Below, piece after piece: positions 36,233 through 46,685 of a stretch of 64,000 nt of DNA. The translations under genes and the position numbers were made by a program. Source of the stretch: Flavobacteriales bacterium (lineage in GTDB: Bacteria > Bacteroidota > Bacteroidia > Flavobacteriales_E > Vicingaceae). The stretch lies in assembly GCA_013359255.1 (NCBI GenBank), contig JABWCF010000007.1, forward strand, positions 1-64,000, in the 5' to 3' direction. The notes beneath the pieces were generated by a model. That model did not search any database. It was not told where the DNA came from and worked only from the letters and a program-made list of their open reading frames with translations. Numbering within the stretch: the first letter of the stretch is position 1; every line of letters starts with the position of its first letter.

Positions 36233-38950
36233 ATGATAAAAAAAATAATAATCTTAGTTCTTGTTTTAACCATAGTGTCACTATCTATTATAGGCTATGT
36301 GTATTATAAACAAAGAAAATACAATGGGGTAGATTATTGGAGGTTAATTCCGGAGAATACTGTTATGGTGGTTAAAACCCGCTCTTTCCACCATTTTTTT
36401 TCTAAACTAAGTACAAATAATGTTATTTGGCAAGAATTAAAAAATACTCCTTTTTTTAATGAGTTAAATACCAAAGGCGAATGGATAGATTCGCTACTTG
36501 TTACTAGTTCTTTTTTTTCAGAAACCTTAAAAGACAACGATGCAGTAGCATCTATTCATAGTACCTCTAAAAACAAATGGCAAATTCTTTTTATACTTCC
36601 TTTCAACAAAAATATTTCAGGAAGCAGGATAGTGTCGGAAATAGAAAAAGTAAGTACAATCAAACATAATAAAATGTTTGAAGGATTTGAGATTTTTGAA
36701 GTAAAACGGAAAAATAAAGAGAAGGGTTATTTTACTATAATCGAAAATATAGGAATAGCATCTGCTTCTATATCATTAGTAGAAGAAAGCATAAGGCAGT
36801 TTAAATCGGGCAAAACAATAACCCAAAATGTAGGGTTGCAAACCGCTATAGAAACCTCTGGTAATAGTGCCGATGCCTCTGTGTTTATTAAGGTGGATGA
36901 TTTTATAAAAACACTCGGTATTTATTTAAATGATGAAAAGCAACAGTATTTATCAGATATTTCTGATTTTATGGGCTGGGTAAATATCGATGCTTCAATA
37001 AAACCCAACACAGTGCTTTTAAACGGTTTTGCTCATGCTTCTGATTCAGCTAAGCAATTTCTTAGTCTATTTTCTAACCAAAAACCGTTGGAAATAGAGG
37101 CTGTTTCTGTAATGCCTGAAAATACAGCGTGGTTTTGGCACATGTCTTTTAGCCATTTTACATTATGGAAATCGAACTTCCAAAAATATAAACAAAGAAA
37201 ATATGGGTCTACTTTTTTTAACTCTAAAATAGAAGAGTGGAATAAAATGTTTGAATGTGATGTGGAAGAAGAATTGTTGGGGTGGGTAAGTAAGGAAATA
37301 GTAATAGGAGCCCTTAATCAAAAGCCGGATTCTGCCGCAGGCAATGTTTTCATGCTTTTTCGTACAACCGAAGAACATGATGCTGTGAAGCGCCTGCGGC
37401 ATCTGGCATCTTCAGCCGAAGGGTGGTACACGGAGCAATATCTGGAATATGAAATTCAACGCTTACCAATAGATAGTCCATTTTATTATTTGTTGGGCAA
37501 ACCCTATGCTTCTATATCAAAACCCTATTTTGCTATAGTTGCAGAATATGTAGTAATGGCCAATACTATAGAAATTGTAAAAAGTATTATTAATGCATAT
37601 CATTCATCGCGTACATTAAATACAGATAACGATTACAGACAGTTTGCCGAAAATATTGCTTCCGAATCAAACCTGTTTTTTTACTGTGCCATGCCACACG
37701 GCTTTCCATCAATAATAAATATATTAAATAACGATCTTAAAAACAGGTTTTTAGAAAATGCCGAGACGATTAAAAAATTTCAGGCCTTTTCTTGGCAAAT
37801 TTCATACACAAAAAAGAATTTATACTACAACAATATTTTTGTAAAGTATAACCCTATTTATAAAGAGAAGAAAAGCGGATTGTGGAATGTTGAGATAGAC
37901 GCTGAAGTTACATACGGCCCTCATTTTTTTAGCAATCACACTACGAATGCTAAAGATATAGTGGTACAAGACGAACAAAATTATTTATATTTAGTTAGCA
38001 ATACCGGAAAAATTTTCTGGAAAAAACAGTTAGATGGACCAATAGTAGGAAATATTACCGAAGTGGATATGCTCAATAACGGCAAATTACAAATACTCTT
38101 GAATACCAATACTTCGGTATATATTATTGATAGAAAAGGTAATTTTTATAATGGATTTCCAATTAAACTACCTGCACCCGCAACTAGTTCAGTGGCTGCC
38201 ATTGATTACGAAAAAAATAAAACCTATCGTTTTATAATAGCCTGCAACGATAATAAAATATATAATTACGATATGGCAGGAAAACCCGTTGATGGTTGGC
38301 AATCGCCAGTAATAGGAAGCTTTGTTGCGTTTCCTGTTTTTCATTTTGCTACCCAAGGAAAAGACTATGTGGTGGTTGCTGAAAACAACGGAAAAGTATA
38401 TGCACTCGACAGAAAAGGACAACCGAGGCTTTCTTTTAAAAATAAAATTGCGAAAAGTGGTTTGCTTTTTTTTAAAGTAGAACCTTCTGTTTCATTCGAA
38501 AATTCCAGAATTGTTGCACTTGATTCAAGCGGACTCTTTTCCTCACTCAGCTTTACTGATAGATTAGATACTTTTCGATTGTTTTCTGGTTTAACAGGAG
38601 TTTCTTTTGTATACAGAGATTTAGACAAGGATAAGCTAAATGAACTTGTTTTTTTTAAACAGGGCGAGTTGAAAGTGGTATCGGAAAAAAACGAAGAAAT
38701 GATAAGGCATATTTTTCCTGGTCAGGCTCCCGGCAAGGTTGATGCATTTTACTTTAACAAAAATAATATCATTGGAGTTTTATACGAAGCAACTGAAGAA
38801 TTATATATGTATAATTCAAAGGGAGAACTTTTACAAGGATTTCCGATATCAATAAAAGATACTTACACTGCAGGAGATATGAACAATGACGGTATTTTAA
38901 ATATTATTACTATTTCAGGAAAAACAGTAAGAGCAATGAATGTAGAATAA
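36233..38950 (+). CDS. large membrane-anchored DUF3352-type protein with C-terminal propeller
   Basis: A 905-residue protein with one N-terminal transmembrane helix (about 4-25); the bulk is probably periplasmic. Residues about 35-560 resemble DUF3352 (WRLIPENTVMVVKTRS, then VMPENTAWFWHMSFSHF). Residues about 570-900 form a PQQ/FG-GAP-like beta-propeller (YLYLVSNTGKIFWKKQLDGP, SVYIIDRKGNFYNGFP, KVYALDRKGQP) and end with a NNDGILNI calcium-type loop. No catalytic motif is seen. It is monocistronic, flanked by terminators on both sides. I do not know its role; the architecture suggests an envelope scaffold. Confidence 0.72.
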   Translation: MIKKIIILVLVLTIVSLSIIGYVYYKQRKYNGVDYWRLIPENTVMVVKTRSFHHFFSKLSTNNVIWQELKNTPFFNELNTKGEWIDSLLVTSSFFSETLKDNDAVASIHSTSKNKWQILFILPFNKNISGSRIVSEIEKVSTIKHNKMFEGFEIFEVKRKNKEKGYFTIIENIGIASASISLVEESIRQFKSGKTITQNVGLQTAIETSGNSADASVFIKVDDFIKTLGIYLNDEKQQYLSDISDFMGWVNIDASIKPNTVLLNGFAHASDSAKQFLSLFSNQKPLEIEAVSVMPENTAWFWHMSFSHFTLWKSNFQKYKQRKYGSTFFNSKIEEWNKMFECDVEEELLGWVSKEIVIGALNQKPDSAAGNVFMLFRTTEEHDAVKRLRHLASSAEGWYTEQYLEYEIQRLPIDSPFYYLLGKPYASISKPYFAIVAEYVVMANTIEIVKSIINAYHSSRTLNTDNDYRQFAENIASESNLFFYCAMPHGFPSIINILNNDLKNRFLENAETIKKFQAFSWQISYTKKNLYYNNIFVKYNPIYKEKKSGLWNVEIDAEVTYGPHFFSNHTTNAKDIVVQDEQNYLYLVSNTGKIFWKKQLDGPIVGNITEVDMLNNGKLQILLNTNTSVYIIDRKGNFYNGFPIKLPAPATSSVAAIDYEKNKTYRFIIACNDNKIYNYDMAGKPVDGWQSPVIGSFVAFPVFHFATQGKDYVVVAENNGKVYALDRKGQPRLSFKNKIAKSGLLFFKVEPSVSFENSRIVALDSSGLFSSLSFTDRLDTFRLFSGLTGVSFVYRDLDKDKLNELVFFKQGELKVVSEKNEEMIRHIFPGQAPGKVDAFYFNKNNIIGVLYEATEELYMYNSKGELLQGFPISIKDTYTAGDMNNDGILNIITISGKTVRAMNVE

Positions 38951-38981
38951 AAAAAGGGAACTTTTAGGTTCCCTTTTTTTT
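38949..38981. terminator. bidirectional terminator between convergent genes
   Basis: A 13-base stem, AAAAAAAGGGAAC with GTTCCCTTTTTTT, around a six-base loop. It begins inside the stop codon of the + gene and reaches the pnp stop on the - strand, so both transcripts can end here. Confidence 0.9.
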
Positions 38982-41130
38982 AATTGCTTGCAACCGAATC
39001 GTTATGGTTGCTAGGCTTTTCTAATAAAACTTTTCTGGAGAGTTTAAACTTTCCCGTTTTTGGATCAACACCAATTAATTTAACATCAATAACATCTCCT
39101 TCTTTTAGAACTTCTTCTACTTTATCCAATCTTCTCCATTCTATTTCGGAAATATGAAGAAGTCCGTCTTTTCCTGGCAGAATTTCTACAAATGCACCAA
39201 AAGCCGCAATATTTTTAACTTTACCTTTGTAAATTTCCCCTACTTCGGGTACAGCTACAATTCCCTTAATTCTAGCCAAGGCCGCATCACTATTTTCTTT
39301 GTTGGCAGAAATAATATCTATTACACCCATACCATTTACCTCTTCTATTACAATAGTAGTTTGCGTTTCTTCCTGAATGCCTTGAATTACTTTTCCACCC
39401 GGACCAATTACAGCACCAATCATATCTTTTGGAATGGTTAACTGAATAATACGTGGCACATGTGGTTTGTAATCACTATTGGGGGCTTTCATGGTTTTGC
39501 AAATCTCGTTCAGTATATGTAATCTTCCTTCTTTAGCTTGTTTTAATGCTTCGCTCATAATTTCAGAAGAAAGGCCTTTTACTTTAATATCCATTTGGCA
39601 GGCCGTAATTCCTTTTTCTGTGCCGGTAACTTTAAAGTCCATATCGCCTAAGTGGTCTTCATCTCCTAAAATATCGGAGAGAACGGCATATTTACCTGAG
39701 TTTTCATCTGTAATTAAGCCCATGGCAATACCCGAAACAGGAGCCGATATTTGTACTCCGGCATCCATTAGAGCAAGGGTTCCGGCACAAACAGTGGCCA
39801 TAGACGAAGAACCATTCGATTCTAAAATATCGGAAACAATGCGTACTGTATAAGGGTTTAAAACTCCAAAAGGCACAACTGGTTTTAAGGCTCTGAGGGC
39901 TAAATTTCCATGACCAATTTCTCTTCTTCCGGGACCTCTGTTGGGCCTCGCTTCTCCGGTAGAAAAAGAAGGGAAATTATAATGTAAAATAAATTTCTCG
40001 GAACCTTCTACAACGGCACCGTCAATAGATTGTTCGTCTCTTTTTGTTCCGAGTGTTACTGTGGTAAGTGATTGGGTTTCGCCACGGGTAAAAATGGCAG
40101 AACCATGTGCACCCGGCAAATAATCTACTTCAGACCAAATAGGACGAATTTCATTTAGTCTACGACCATCTAACCGAGTTCGCTCACTTAGAATCACATT
40201 TCTTACGGCTTCTTTTTCAGTAGCATGAAAATACTGATTAATTAAAAAGGCGTTTTCAGAGGCTTCATCTGGGTTGAGAGTAGCAATAAAAGCCTCTTTT
40301 ACCTCACTAAAAAGCTGGGCTCTTTTATGTTTGTCGGCTAAGCCTTTCTTTGCAATTTCATAGCATTTCTCGTAGGCAAACGTGTGTATTCTATTTTTCA
40401 GTTCTTCTTTATTTTTTTCATGGCAGTATTCTCTTTTAGTAAGGGCTTTTTGCACCAAACCTTCTAACTCCTTTTGAACAGCACATTGTTTTTTTATTTC
40501 TTCGTGTGCACAATTAATTGCTTCCATCATTTCATTTTCAGAAACTTCTTTCATTTCCCCTTCAACCATCATGATACTATCTGTTGTTCCGGCTACAATA
40601 AGGTCAATATCTGCAGTTGGGAGTTCAGCAAAATCGGGGTTAATTTCTAGTTTGCCATTTATTCTTGCTACACGAACTTCTGAAACGGGGCCGTTAAAGG
40701 GAATATCCGAAACCATAATGGCTGCAGAGGCTGCTAAACAGGCAAGTGCATCGGGTGGAGTAGCTACATCTGCCGAAATGAGCATTACCTGAACTTGCGT
40801 TTCGGCATGGTAATCTTCCGGAAAGAGTGGGCGTAAAGCTCTATCGATTAAGCGAGATACTAATATTTCCGAATCAGAAAGTCTATTTTCTCTTTTTAGG
40901 AAGCCTCCCGGAAATTTTCCGGTGGCCGAGAATTTTTCTCTATAATCTACGGTGAGTGGTAAAAAATCAATATTCTCTCCGGCTGTTTTGTTAGATACTA
41001 CGGTTGCTAGTAACATGGTGCTACCCATTTTTACTACAACCGATCCATCGGCTTGTTTAGCTAGTTTTCCTGTTTCTATGGAAACTTCCCGTCCATTGGG
41101 TAGTGTAAATGTTTTTGTAATTGGATTCAT
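38980..41130 (-). CDS. pnp: polyribonucleotide nucleotidyltransferase
   Basis: A phosphorolytic 3'-5' exoribonuclease of 716 residues that degrades mRNA as a trimer. Two RNase PH domains (about 10-230 and 315-550) flank an all-alpha domain. The second holds the active-site segments [23 protein letters not shown] and [20 protein letters not shown] (about 555-615, [15 protein letters not shown]) and S1 domains (about 625-695, [21 protein letters not shown]) follow. It lies downstream of rpsO, the arrangement known from many bacteria. Confidence 0.96.
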   Translation of the reverse strand: MNPITKTFTLPNGREVSIETGKLAKQADGSVVVKMGSTMLLATVVSNKTAGENIDFLPLTVDYREKFSATGKFPGGFLKRENRLSDSEILVSRLIDRALRPLFPEDYHAETQVQVMLISADVATPPDALACLAASAAIMVSDIPFNGPVSEVRVARINGKLEINPDFAELPTADIDLIVAGTTDSIMMVEGEMKEVSENEMMEAINCAHEEIKKQCAVQKELEGLVQKALTKREYCHEKNKEELKNRIHTFAYEKCYEIAKKGLADKHKRAQLFSEVKEAFIATLNPDEASENAFLINQYFHATEKEAVRNVILSERTRLDGRRLNEIRPIWSEVDYLPGAHGSAIFTRGETQSLTTVTLGTKRDEQSIDGAVVEGSEKFILHYNFPSFSTGEARPNRGPGRREIGHGNLALRALKPVVPFGVLNPYTVRIVSDILESNGSSSMATVCAGTLALMDAGVQISAPVSGIAMGLITDENSGKYAVLSDILGDEDHLGDMDFKVTGTEKGITACQMDIKVKGLSSEIMSEALKQAKEGRLHILNEICKTMKAPNSDYKPHVPRIIQLTIPKDMIGAVIGPGGKVIQGIQEETQTTIVIEEVNGMGVIDIISANKENSDAALARIKGIVAVPEVGEIYKGKVKNIAAFGAFVEILPGKDGLLHISEIEWRRLDKVEEVLKEGDVIDVKLIGVDPKTGKFKLSRKVLLEKPSNHNDSVASN

Positions 41131-41157
41131 CTTTCTTTTTATTTAGTGTTTAAAATG

Positions 41158-41194
41158 CAAAAAGGGGAAGTTATTTCAACTTGCCCCCTTTTTG
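41158..41194 (-). terminator. terminator between rpsO and pnp
   Basis: On the minus strand AAAAAGGGGGCAAGTT pairs with AACTTCCCCTTTTT, with one bulged position and a GAAAT loop. It ends rpsO transcripts and may attenuate read-through into pnp. Confidence 0.8.
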
Positions 41195-41226
41195 AAATTT
41201 TATATTATGGTTTTCTTATAGAAAAC

Positions 41227-41496
41227 CTATTTTCTTAGTTCTAGCTCCTCTATTAGTTTACGATATTTTCCAATATCGCTATCTTTAAGATAATTGAGCA
41301 AACTTCTTCTTTTGCCAACTAATCTTACTAAAGATCGTTCTGTATTCTTGTCGTTTTTGTTTTTTTTAAGGTGTTCGGTTAAGTGGTTAATGCGTTGGGT
41401 AAACAATGCAATTTGCCCTTCGGTAGAACCAGTATTCGCTTCAGAACCTCCGTACTGTTTGAAAATGCTTTTTTTAATTTCGGTTGTTAAATACAT
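41227..41496 (-). CDS. rpsO: 30S ribosomal protein S15
   Basis: The 89-residue length is exactly that of S15, which binds 16S rRNA helices 20-22 early in small-subunit assembly. Conserved segments are NTGSTEGQIALFTQRINHLTEHLKKN, then HS-type NTERSLVRLVGKRRSLLNYLK in which the usual DHHSRRGL region reads NTERSLVRL. An LKDSDIGKYRKLIEELELRK tail ends the protein. It is followed by a terminator and pnp. In E. coli, S15 represses its own translation; nothing here shows whether that applies. Confidence 0.95.
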   Translation of the reverse strand: MYLTTEIKKSIFKQYGGSEANTGSTEGQIALFTQRINHLTEHLKKNKNDKNTERSLVRLVGKRRSLLNYLKDSDIGKYRKLIEELELRK

Positions 41497-41527
41497 AATG
41501 CCTATAAATATAATTTTTTAAGGACGG

Positions 41528-41535
41528 CAAAGGTA
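41528..41535 (-). promoter_or_regulatory. -7 box of rpsO
   Basis: The minus strand reads TACCTTTG, an exact TAnnTTTG match, 32 bases before the rpsO ATG. No TTG at -33 spacing. Confidence 0.5.
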
Positions 41536-41567
41536 TGAAAAAGTTAGAATACTTTTTTATTTAGAGG

Positions 41568-42413
41568 CTATTTTTTAAACATTTCTAAAAGTTGGGCCAG
41601 TTTTGTTTTTAAATCTTTTCTGCTCACGATAAGGTCTAAAAAACCGTGCTCTAGCACAAATTCAGAAGTTTGAAAGCCTTCCGGAAGGTCTTTTTTAATG
41701 GTTTCTTTTACCACACGTGGGCCTGCAAAACCAATTAAGGCATTAGGTTCTGCAATATTTAAATCGCCTAACATGGCAAATGAAGCCGTAATTCCTCCGG
41801 TTGTGGGGTCTGTTAATATAGAAATGTATGGTATTTTGGCTTGAGCCAACAAAGATAACTTAGCAGATGTTTTTGCCATTTGCATAAGCGAGAATGCGGC
41901 TTCCATCATTCGAGCCCCTCCTGATTTTGAGATTATAATAAAGGGGAGTTTGTAACGTAACGAATGGTCTATGGCTCTGGCAATTTTTTCACCTACTACC
42001 GAACCCATAGATCCACCAATGAAATTGAAATCCATACAAGCAATTACTACGGCATGCTTGTTTATTTTTCCGGTAGCAGTTCTTACTGCATCTGTTAAAC
42101 CTGATTTCTTTTGTGTTTCTGCAATACGTTCTTTGTAGCCTTTTGTATCGGTAAACTTCAATGGGTCGGCCGAAGATATGTTTTCGTTTAACTCCTTGTA
42201 CTTTCCGTCATCAAATAAAAGGGAAAAATATTGCTCGGAATCTATTCTTGAGTGGTACTGACATACATCGCAAACCCATAAGTTGTTGGCGTGGTCTATG
42301 CTGGTAACAACCTGTTTGCATTTAGGGCATTTATACCACAATCCTTCGGGTGTTTCTTTTTTTTCTTTTGTGGGGGTTACAATTCCCTCTTTAATTCGCT
42401 TAAACCATCCCAT
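41568..42413 (-). CDS. accD: acetyl-CoA carboxylase carboxyltransferase subunit beta
   Basis: With AccA, this 281-residue protein transfers the carboxyl group from biotin to acetyl-CoA to make malonyl-CoA. The N-terminal zinc ribbon is intact: C29-x2-C32 and C48-x2-C51. The carboxyltransferase core shows [12 protein letters not shown], the oxyanion-hole region [19 protein letters not shown], and [16 protein letters not shown]. It starts 16 bases after the aldolase stop, so the two are probably co-transcribed. Confidence 0.95.
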   Translation of the reverse strand: MGWFKRIKEGIVTPTKEKKETPEGLWYKCPKCKQVVTSIDHANNLWVCDVCQYHSRIDSEQYFSLLFDDGKYKELNENISSADPLKFTDTKGYKERIAETQKKSGLTDAVRTATGKINKHAVVIACMDFNFIGGSMGSVVGEKIARAIDHSLRYKLPFIIISKSGGARMMEAAFSLMQMAKTSAKLSLLAQAKIPYISILTDPTTGGITASFAMLGDLNIAEPNALIGFAGPRVVKETIKKDLPEGFQTSEFVLEHGFLDLIVSRKDLKTKLAQLLEMFKK

Positions 42414-42429
42414 AATTTAGAATTTTAGA

Positions 42430-43488
42430 TTAGGCAATTGTAATATCCTTGTTTAAATAAACGTCTTGAATGGTATTTAAAAGAACGACCCCTTCATTCA
42501 TTGGCCTTTGAAACGCTTTTCTTCCTGAAATTAAACCATGTCCGGCTGCTCTTTTGTTTATAATGGCTGTTTTTACGGCTTCGGCCAAGTCCGAATCACC
42601 AGAAGAGGCTCCACCGGAGTTTATTAATCCGGCTTTACCCATATAACAGTTTGCAACTTGATAGCGACAAAGGTCTATGGGGTTATTGGTGGTAAGTTCA
42701 GTATAAACTTTTTTATGTGTTTTACCAAAATTGATGGCGGTATATCCTCCGTTGTTTTCGGGCAGTTTTTGTTTTATGATATCGGCCTGAATAGTAACTC
42801 CAAGATGGTTGGCTTGTGCCGTAATATCTGTGGCAACATGGTAATCTATTCCATCTTTTTTAAAGGCATTATTTCTTAAATAACACCACAAAATAGTTGG
42901 CATTCCCAGTTGGTGTGCCCTTTCAAAGGCTTGGGCTATTTCAACAATTTGTCTTCCGCTTTCGGGTGAACCAAAATAAATAGTAGCTCCTATTGCAGTA
43001 GCTCCTAAATTCCATGCTTCTTCTACGCTTCCGAATAATATTTGATCGTATTTATTGGGATAAGAGAGAAACTCGTTATGGTTTATTTTTACTATAAAAG
43101 GGATTTTATGTGCATATTTTCTAGAGCAGGAGGCTAAAACGCCAAAAGTGGAAGCAACTCCATTGCAGCCCCCTTCAATAGCTAATTCTATTATGTTTTC
43201 GGGGTTAAAATAAACAGGGTTTGGAGCAAACGAGGCACCCGCAGAATGTTCGATGCCTTGGTCTACGGGTAAAATACTAACATACCCTGTGCCGGCTAAT
43301 CTTCCTGAATTGTAGAGAGAATTTAAATTTCTTAAAACTTGAGGGTTTCTGTTGCTTAGCCCATACGATTGATCAATAAAATCGGGACCTGGTAGAGTGA
43401 GTAAATCTTTAGGTATAGTTGTACAACGGTGGTTTAAGAGTTGCTCGGTTTCTTTTCCAATGAGCTGTTCAATGGTGTTTATTGACAT
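42430..43488 (-). CDS. fbaB: class I fructose-bisphosphate aldolase (DhnA type)
   Basis: A glycolytic and gluconeogenic aldolase of 352 residues, of the archaeal/DhnA type that uses a Schiff-base lysine and no metal. The key regions are [34 protein letters not shown], and the lysine segment [14 protein letters not shown], which matches the active lysine of E. coli FbaB. The C terminus, [18 protein letters not shown], forms the phosphate site. A full promoter lies just upstream. Confidence 0.93.
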   Translation of the reverse strand: MSINTIEQLIGKETEQLLNHRCTTIPKDLLTLPGPDFIDQSYGLSNRNPQVLRNLNSLYNSGRLAGTGYVSILPVDQGIEHSAGASFAPNPVYFNPENIIELAIEGGCNGVASTFGVLASCSRKYAHKIPFIVKINHNEFLSYPNKYDQILFGSVEEAWNLGATAIGATIYFGSPESGRQIVEIAQAFERAHQLGMPTILWCYLRNNAFKKDGIDYHVATDITAQANHLGVTIQADIIKQKLPENNGGYTAINFGKTHKKVYTELTTNNPIDLCRYQVANCYMGKAGLINSGGASSGDSDLAEAVKTAIINKRAAGHGLISGRKAFQRPMNEGVVLLNTIQDVYLNKDITIA

Positions 43489-43523
43489 ATAATGAGTTTT
43501 TGAATTCTAGTAGAAACGGACGA

Positions 43524-43553
43524 CAAAACTAATAAAATTAATAATAAAACAAA
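43524..43553 (-). promoter_or_regulatory. promoter of the aldolase-accD operon
   Basis: On the minus strand TTTG (43550-43553) and TAGTTTTG (43524-43531) are separated by 18 bases, matching the Bacteroidota TTG-N17-23-TAnnTTTG pattern. The -7 box is 35 bases before the ATG. Confidence 0.65.
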
Positions 43554-43574
43554 CGTGTGATTTACAGAGATTTG

Positions 43575-45899
43575 TTAGAATGGATAGCCAATACCTAAAT
43601 TTAGAGGAGGGGCATTAAACCGAGGTTTTATTAAGTATGGGTTTTCTGAAGATGGAATTTTTAACGGAATGCCTAAATCGAAACGCAGCAAAAAGTATCC
43701 GAAATCTAATCGCATACCAAAGCCCGTTCCAAGAGCAATATCTCTCCAAAATCGAGTAATATTAAATTCTGCATTAGGTCTGTTTTTATTTTTATTTAAC
43801 ATCCAAATGTTTCCGGCATCAATAAAAAAGGCTCCTTTAAAGAGTTTTGAAATATCAAAACGATACTCTATGTTTCCTTCTATGTGCATTTCGCCAATTT
43901 GGTCAATGCGACTGGAAATTAAGCTGTCGGATAATGAGCCAGGACCTAATGTTCTTACTCTCCAAGCTCTCATTCCGTTTGCCCCTCCTCCGTAAAATCC
44001 TTTTTCGAAAGGGAGCGCGCTTACATTGCCGTAGGGCAAACCGGCTCCTGTGGCAAACCGAAAAGCAGTAGTAGCATTTTTTTGTTTTATGTAGTAGCGA
44101 AAATCAATATTAGAACGCACGTATTGAGAAAACCGAATTCCAAAGAATTCAAAACTACCGAGTTCATCTAATGGAAAATCCATTACCTTGCTTATGGTAT
44201 TTAACACATTACCGGCTGTTTCGAAATTAAACCGGAAATAGTAATAGTGTAGTTGTTTTGGTTTAGATTGATTATTGAAAATATAACTGTATTTTACTGC
44301 TAAAATTAAATGGTCGCGGTAAGAGTTAAGTAAAAAAGGATCATTGATTGAGTCTAACAATTGTTTAAAGGTAGGGCTTGGATTTAATTTTACTAAACTT
44401 AAATCGATAGGAGAAATAATGTGTTTTTTGAAATCGGATTCATTCCAATAATATCCAAAATCGGTTTGAAAAACAGAGCGGTTGTAATCGGGGCGTTGTT
44501 GGAAATTGTAAGAAGTTTGAAAAATGGTTTTAGGGTTTGCTCTCTTAGAAAATTTATCAATTCTGATAGGCATTAAAAACTTTGGAACTTCAAATGTAAT
44601 TTCGGGGCCAAACTCTATGGTATTAAAAGGAAGGTTATTTATTATTTCACTGTTTTCAGCTGAGCGAATAATAAGAGGTTGAGCCTCTATTCCTCCTTTT
44701 AATTTAATATTTAGTAATTCGGCTCCTCTGAATGTATTTCGATTTTGGTAAGATACATTGCCTGCAATTCCAAGGTTTCCTCCGGTATTGGTGCCTTCTG
44801 CTTCTAAGGAAAAACTTCGAGTTAGCAAAGGAGAGAGATACACATAGCAGTCTAATAAATTGTCGGAACTCGTTGTCGGTGATTTGGTTATTTGTATGTT
44901 CGTGTATTTAAAAACTTTTAACGAATTAAAGCGTTTGTAACTCAGTTCATGGTCGGTTTGAGAATAAAAGCCGTCTTTGTTCAGAAGCAGTGTGTAGCTT
45001 AAGATAGCTGGTTTAAAACGGGGCTTTCCATTTTGTATAAAGTAGATTCCTCCTTTGTCCATAAGAGTATCACCTGCCAAGTTGGGAACAGAGGGTTCAA
45101 AGTCTTGCCTTATGTATATATTCCCCATTTTATAGTTTTTGTGCAAACTAAAAACGGTAGAATCGGTATTGGATATGGTTTTTTGTTTTTCCCTAAATGG
45201 TAGTATGTGTAGAGTTATATCCACTGCATACTCTTTGTTTATCGTATCTGCCGTGTAGTTTACATAATCTTTTGAAAAGAAATAATATCCGTTGTTTCTG
45301 ATGTTTTTTGAAATAGTCTCTCTTAATTTGTTCAATCTATCAGTATTAAAATTTTGTTTTTCCAGTTGTTTTATTTCATCAATGGAATGGTAAATAATAT
45401 CTCCGATATCTTTATCTGCACAATCAATTTTTATATTTTGAACTATATAGGCTTGTTTAGACCTTATCCGATAGGTTAAATTGACTTTCTTCTTTCGATT
45501 TTTTTTTACTGTTTGTACTTCTGCCTCAAAAAAACCTCTGTTTTTCATTAGCAGGTAAAGCTGTTGCTCCGTTTTATTGGTAAGCAGCGAATCAAAAATA
45601 ACCGGAGGTTCTCCAACTGTTTTTCTTAGAATGTCATCGCTTTCTTTTTTATAAAGATTATAAATGGTTAAGTGAAAACGGAAGAGGCCTAAAATTCTTC
45701 GATTGGGTTTTTGTTTTACTATGGCCAACAGTTCATCGTTTGAGACTTTTCGCGTATCGGTTTTCACTTTTACTCGATTTACCAGAAGCTCGTTACTTTT
45801 AAGGTTTTTGGTAGGGTTGCAGGCTGAAAATAATACAATATAAAACAGAAATATTGCAAAAGTAAATAGCTTGTATGTCCATTGCCAATGTATTCTCAT
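43575..45899 (-). CDS. tamL: TamL-type lipoprotein BamA/TamA homologue
   Basis: A 774-residue outer-membrane assembly factor. The leader ends in a lipobox (LFSA-C27), which separates it from normal BamA. POTRA-like repeats cover about 35-370 (NELLVNRVKVKTDTRKVSNDELL; ENGYY-type NIRNNGYYFFSKDYVNYT). The C-terminal 16-strand barrel ends with the expected aromatic (LNLGIGYPF). The barrel lid motif region GGANGMRAWRVRTLGPG contains the family's VRGF-like element in the form MRAWR. It would work with TamB on outer-membrane proteins. Its start is 27 bases from the divergent rRNA methyltransferase. Confidence 0.9.
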   Translation of the reverse strand: MRIHWQWTYKLFTFAIFLFYIVLFSACNPTKNLKSNELLVNRVKVKTDTRKVSNDELLAIVKQKPNRRILGLFRFHLTIYNLYKKESDDILRKTVGEPPVIFDSLLTNKTEQQLYLLMKNRGFFEAEVQTVKKNRKKKVNLTYRIRSKQAYIVQNIKIDCADKDIGDIIYHSIDEIKQLEKQNFNTDRLNKLRETISKNIRNNGYYFFSKDYVNYTADTINKEYAVDITLHILPFREKQKTISNTDSTVFSLHKNYKMGNIYIRQDFEPSVPNLAGDTLMDKGGIYFIQNGKPRFKPAILSYTLLLNKDGFYSQTDHELSYKRFNSLKVFKYTNIQITKSPTTSSDNLLDCYVYLSPLLTRSFSLEAEGTNTGGNLGIAGNVSYQNRNTFRGAELLNIKLKGGIEAQPLIIRSAENSEIINNLPFNTIEFGPEITFEVPKFLMPIRIDKFSKRANPKTIFQTSYNFQQRPDYNRSVFQTDFGYYWNESDFKKHIISPIDLSLVKLNPSPTFKQLLDSINDPFLLNSYRDHLILAVKYSYIFNNQSKPKQLHYYYFRFNFETAGNVLNTISKVMDFPLDELGSFEFFGIRFSQYVRSNIDFRYYIKQKNATTAFRFATGAGLPYGNVSALPFEKGFYGGGANGMRAWRVRTLGPGSLSDSLISSRIDQIGEMHIEGNIEYRFDISKLFKGAFFIDAGNIWMLNKNKNRPNAEFNITRFWRDIALGTGFGMRLDFGYFLLRFDLGIPLKIPSSENPYLIKPRFNAPPLNLGIGYPF

Positions 45900-45926
45900 A
45901 CCTTTGCAAATCTACCAATTAAAGAT

Positions 45927-46685
45927 ATGCTTACTCAGGCTCAAAAGAAAAATATAAAACAGTTACACGATAAAATCCATAGAAGGGAACAGGGTTATTT
46001 TGTGGCCGAGGGCGAAAAAGTAGTTTGTGAATTACTATTGTCTAGTTTAGAAGTCAAGTCTGTTTACGCATTGAACCAATGGGTAGAAAAAAACAATAAT
46101 TTATTGAATAAGGTTGAAACGATTGTAGTAAGCGAGAAAGAACTTCAGCAAATAAGTCATTTGAAAACGCCCAATCAGGTGTTGGCAGTGGCTAAAACGC
46201 CTCATTATGAAATAGATTTTTTGGAGATAAAAAAAGGTGTATCGCTATTTTTATCGAATGTAAACGACCCCGGTAATTTGGGAACTATTATACGTACGGC
46301 CGATTGGTTTGGTGTATCGCATATTTTTTGTTCGGAACATACTGCCGATGCATTCAACTCAAAAGTGATACAATCGGCAATGGGTTCTTTGTTTAGAGTA
46401 AAAATTTACTTTGTAAGTACCGAAGAATTTTTAGAGAGGTGTAAGCGTTATGAAATTACTATTTTGGGCGCAGATATGAATGGAACATCGGTTTATTCTT
46501 ATTCTTTTAAGTGCCCAATGGTATTGGTAATGGGTAGCGAATCGCATGGGATTGATGAAGTATGCAAAAGGTACATTAATGAGTATGTTTCTATACCAGG
46601 AAAGCACAACGCGGAGTCTTTGAATGTAGCTATAGCTACAGGAATTTTATGCTCAGAAATTATGCGTTCTGTTTTAGAGCAATAG
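45927..46685 (+). CDS. TrmH-family (SpoU) RNA 2'-O-methyltransferase
   Basis: A knotted SPOUT methyltransferase of 252 residues from this ATG; a TTG 45 bases upstream would add a poor N terminus. An N-terminal substrate-binding domain (1-90: KKNIKQLHDKIHRREQGYFV) precedes the SpoU motifs: motif 1 NVNDPGNLGTIIRTADWFG, motif 2 VMGSESHGI, motif 3 SIPGKHNAESLNVAIATGI. The target is probably 23S rRNA or a tRNA. Its last 26 bases overlap the 3' end of the convergent oxidoreductase gene. Confidence 0.92.
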   Translation: MLTQAQKKNIKQLHDKIHRREQGYFVAEGEKVVCELLLSSLEVKSVYALNQWVEKNNNLLNKVETIVVSEKELQQISHLKTPNQVLAVAKTPHYEIDFLEIKKGVSLFLSNVNDPGNLGTIIRTADWFGVSHIFCSEHTADAFNSKVIQSAMGSLFRVKIYFVSTEEFLERCKRYEITILGADMNGTSVYSYSFKCPMVLVMGSESHGIDEVCKRYINEYVSIPGKHNAESLNVAIATGILCSEIMRSVLEQ

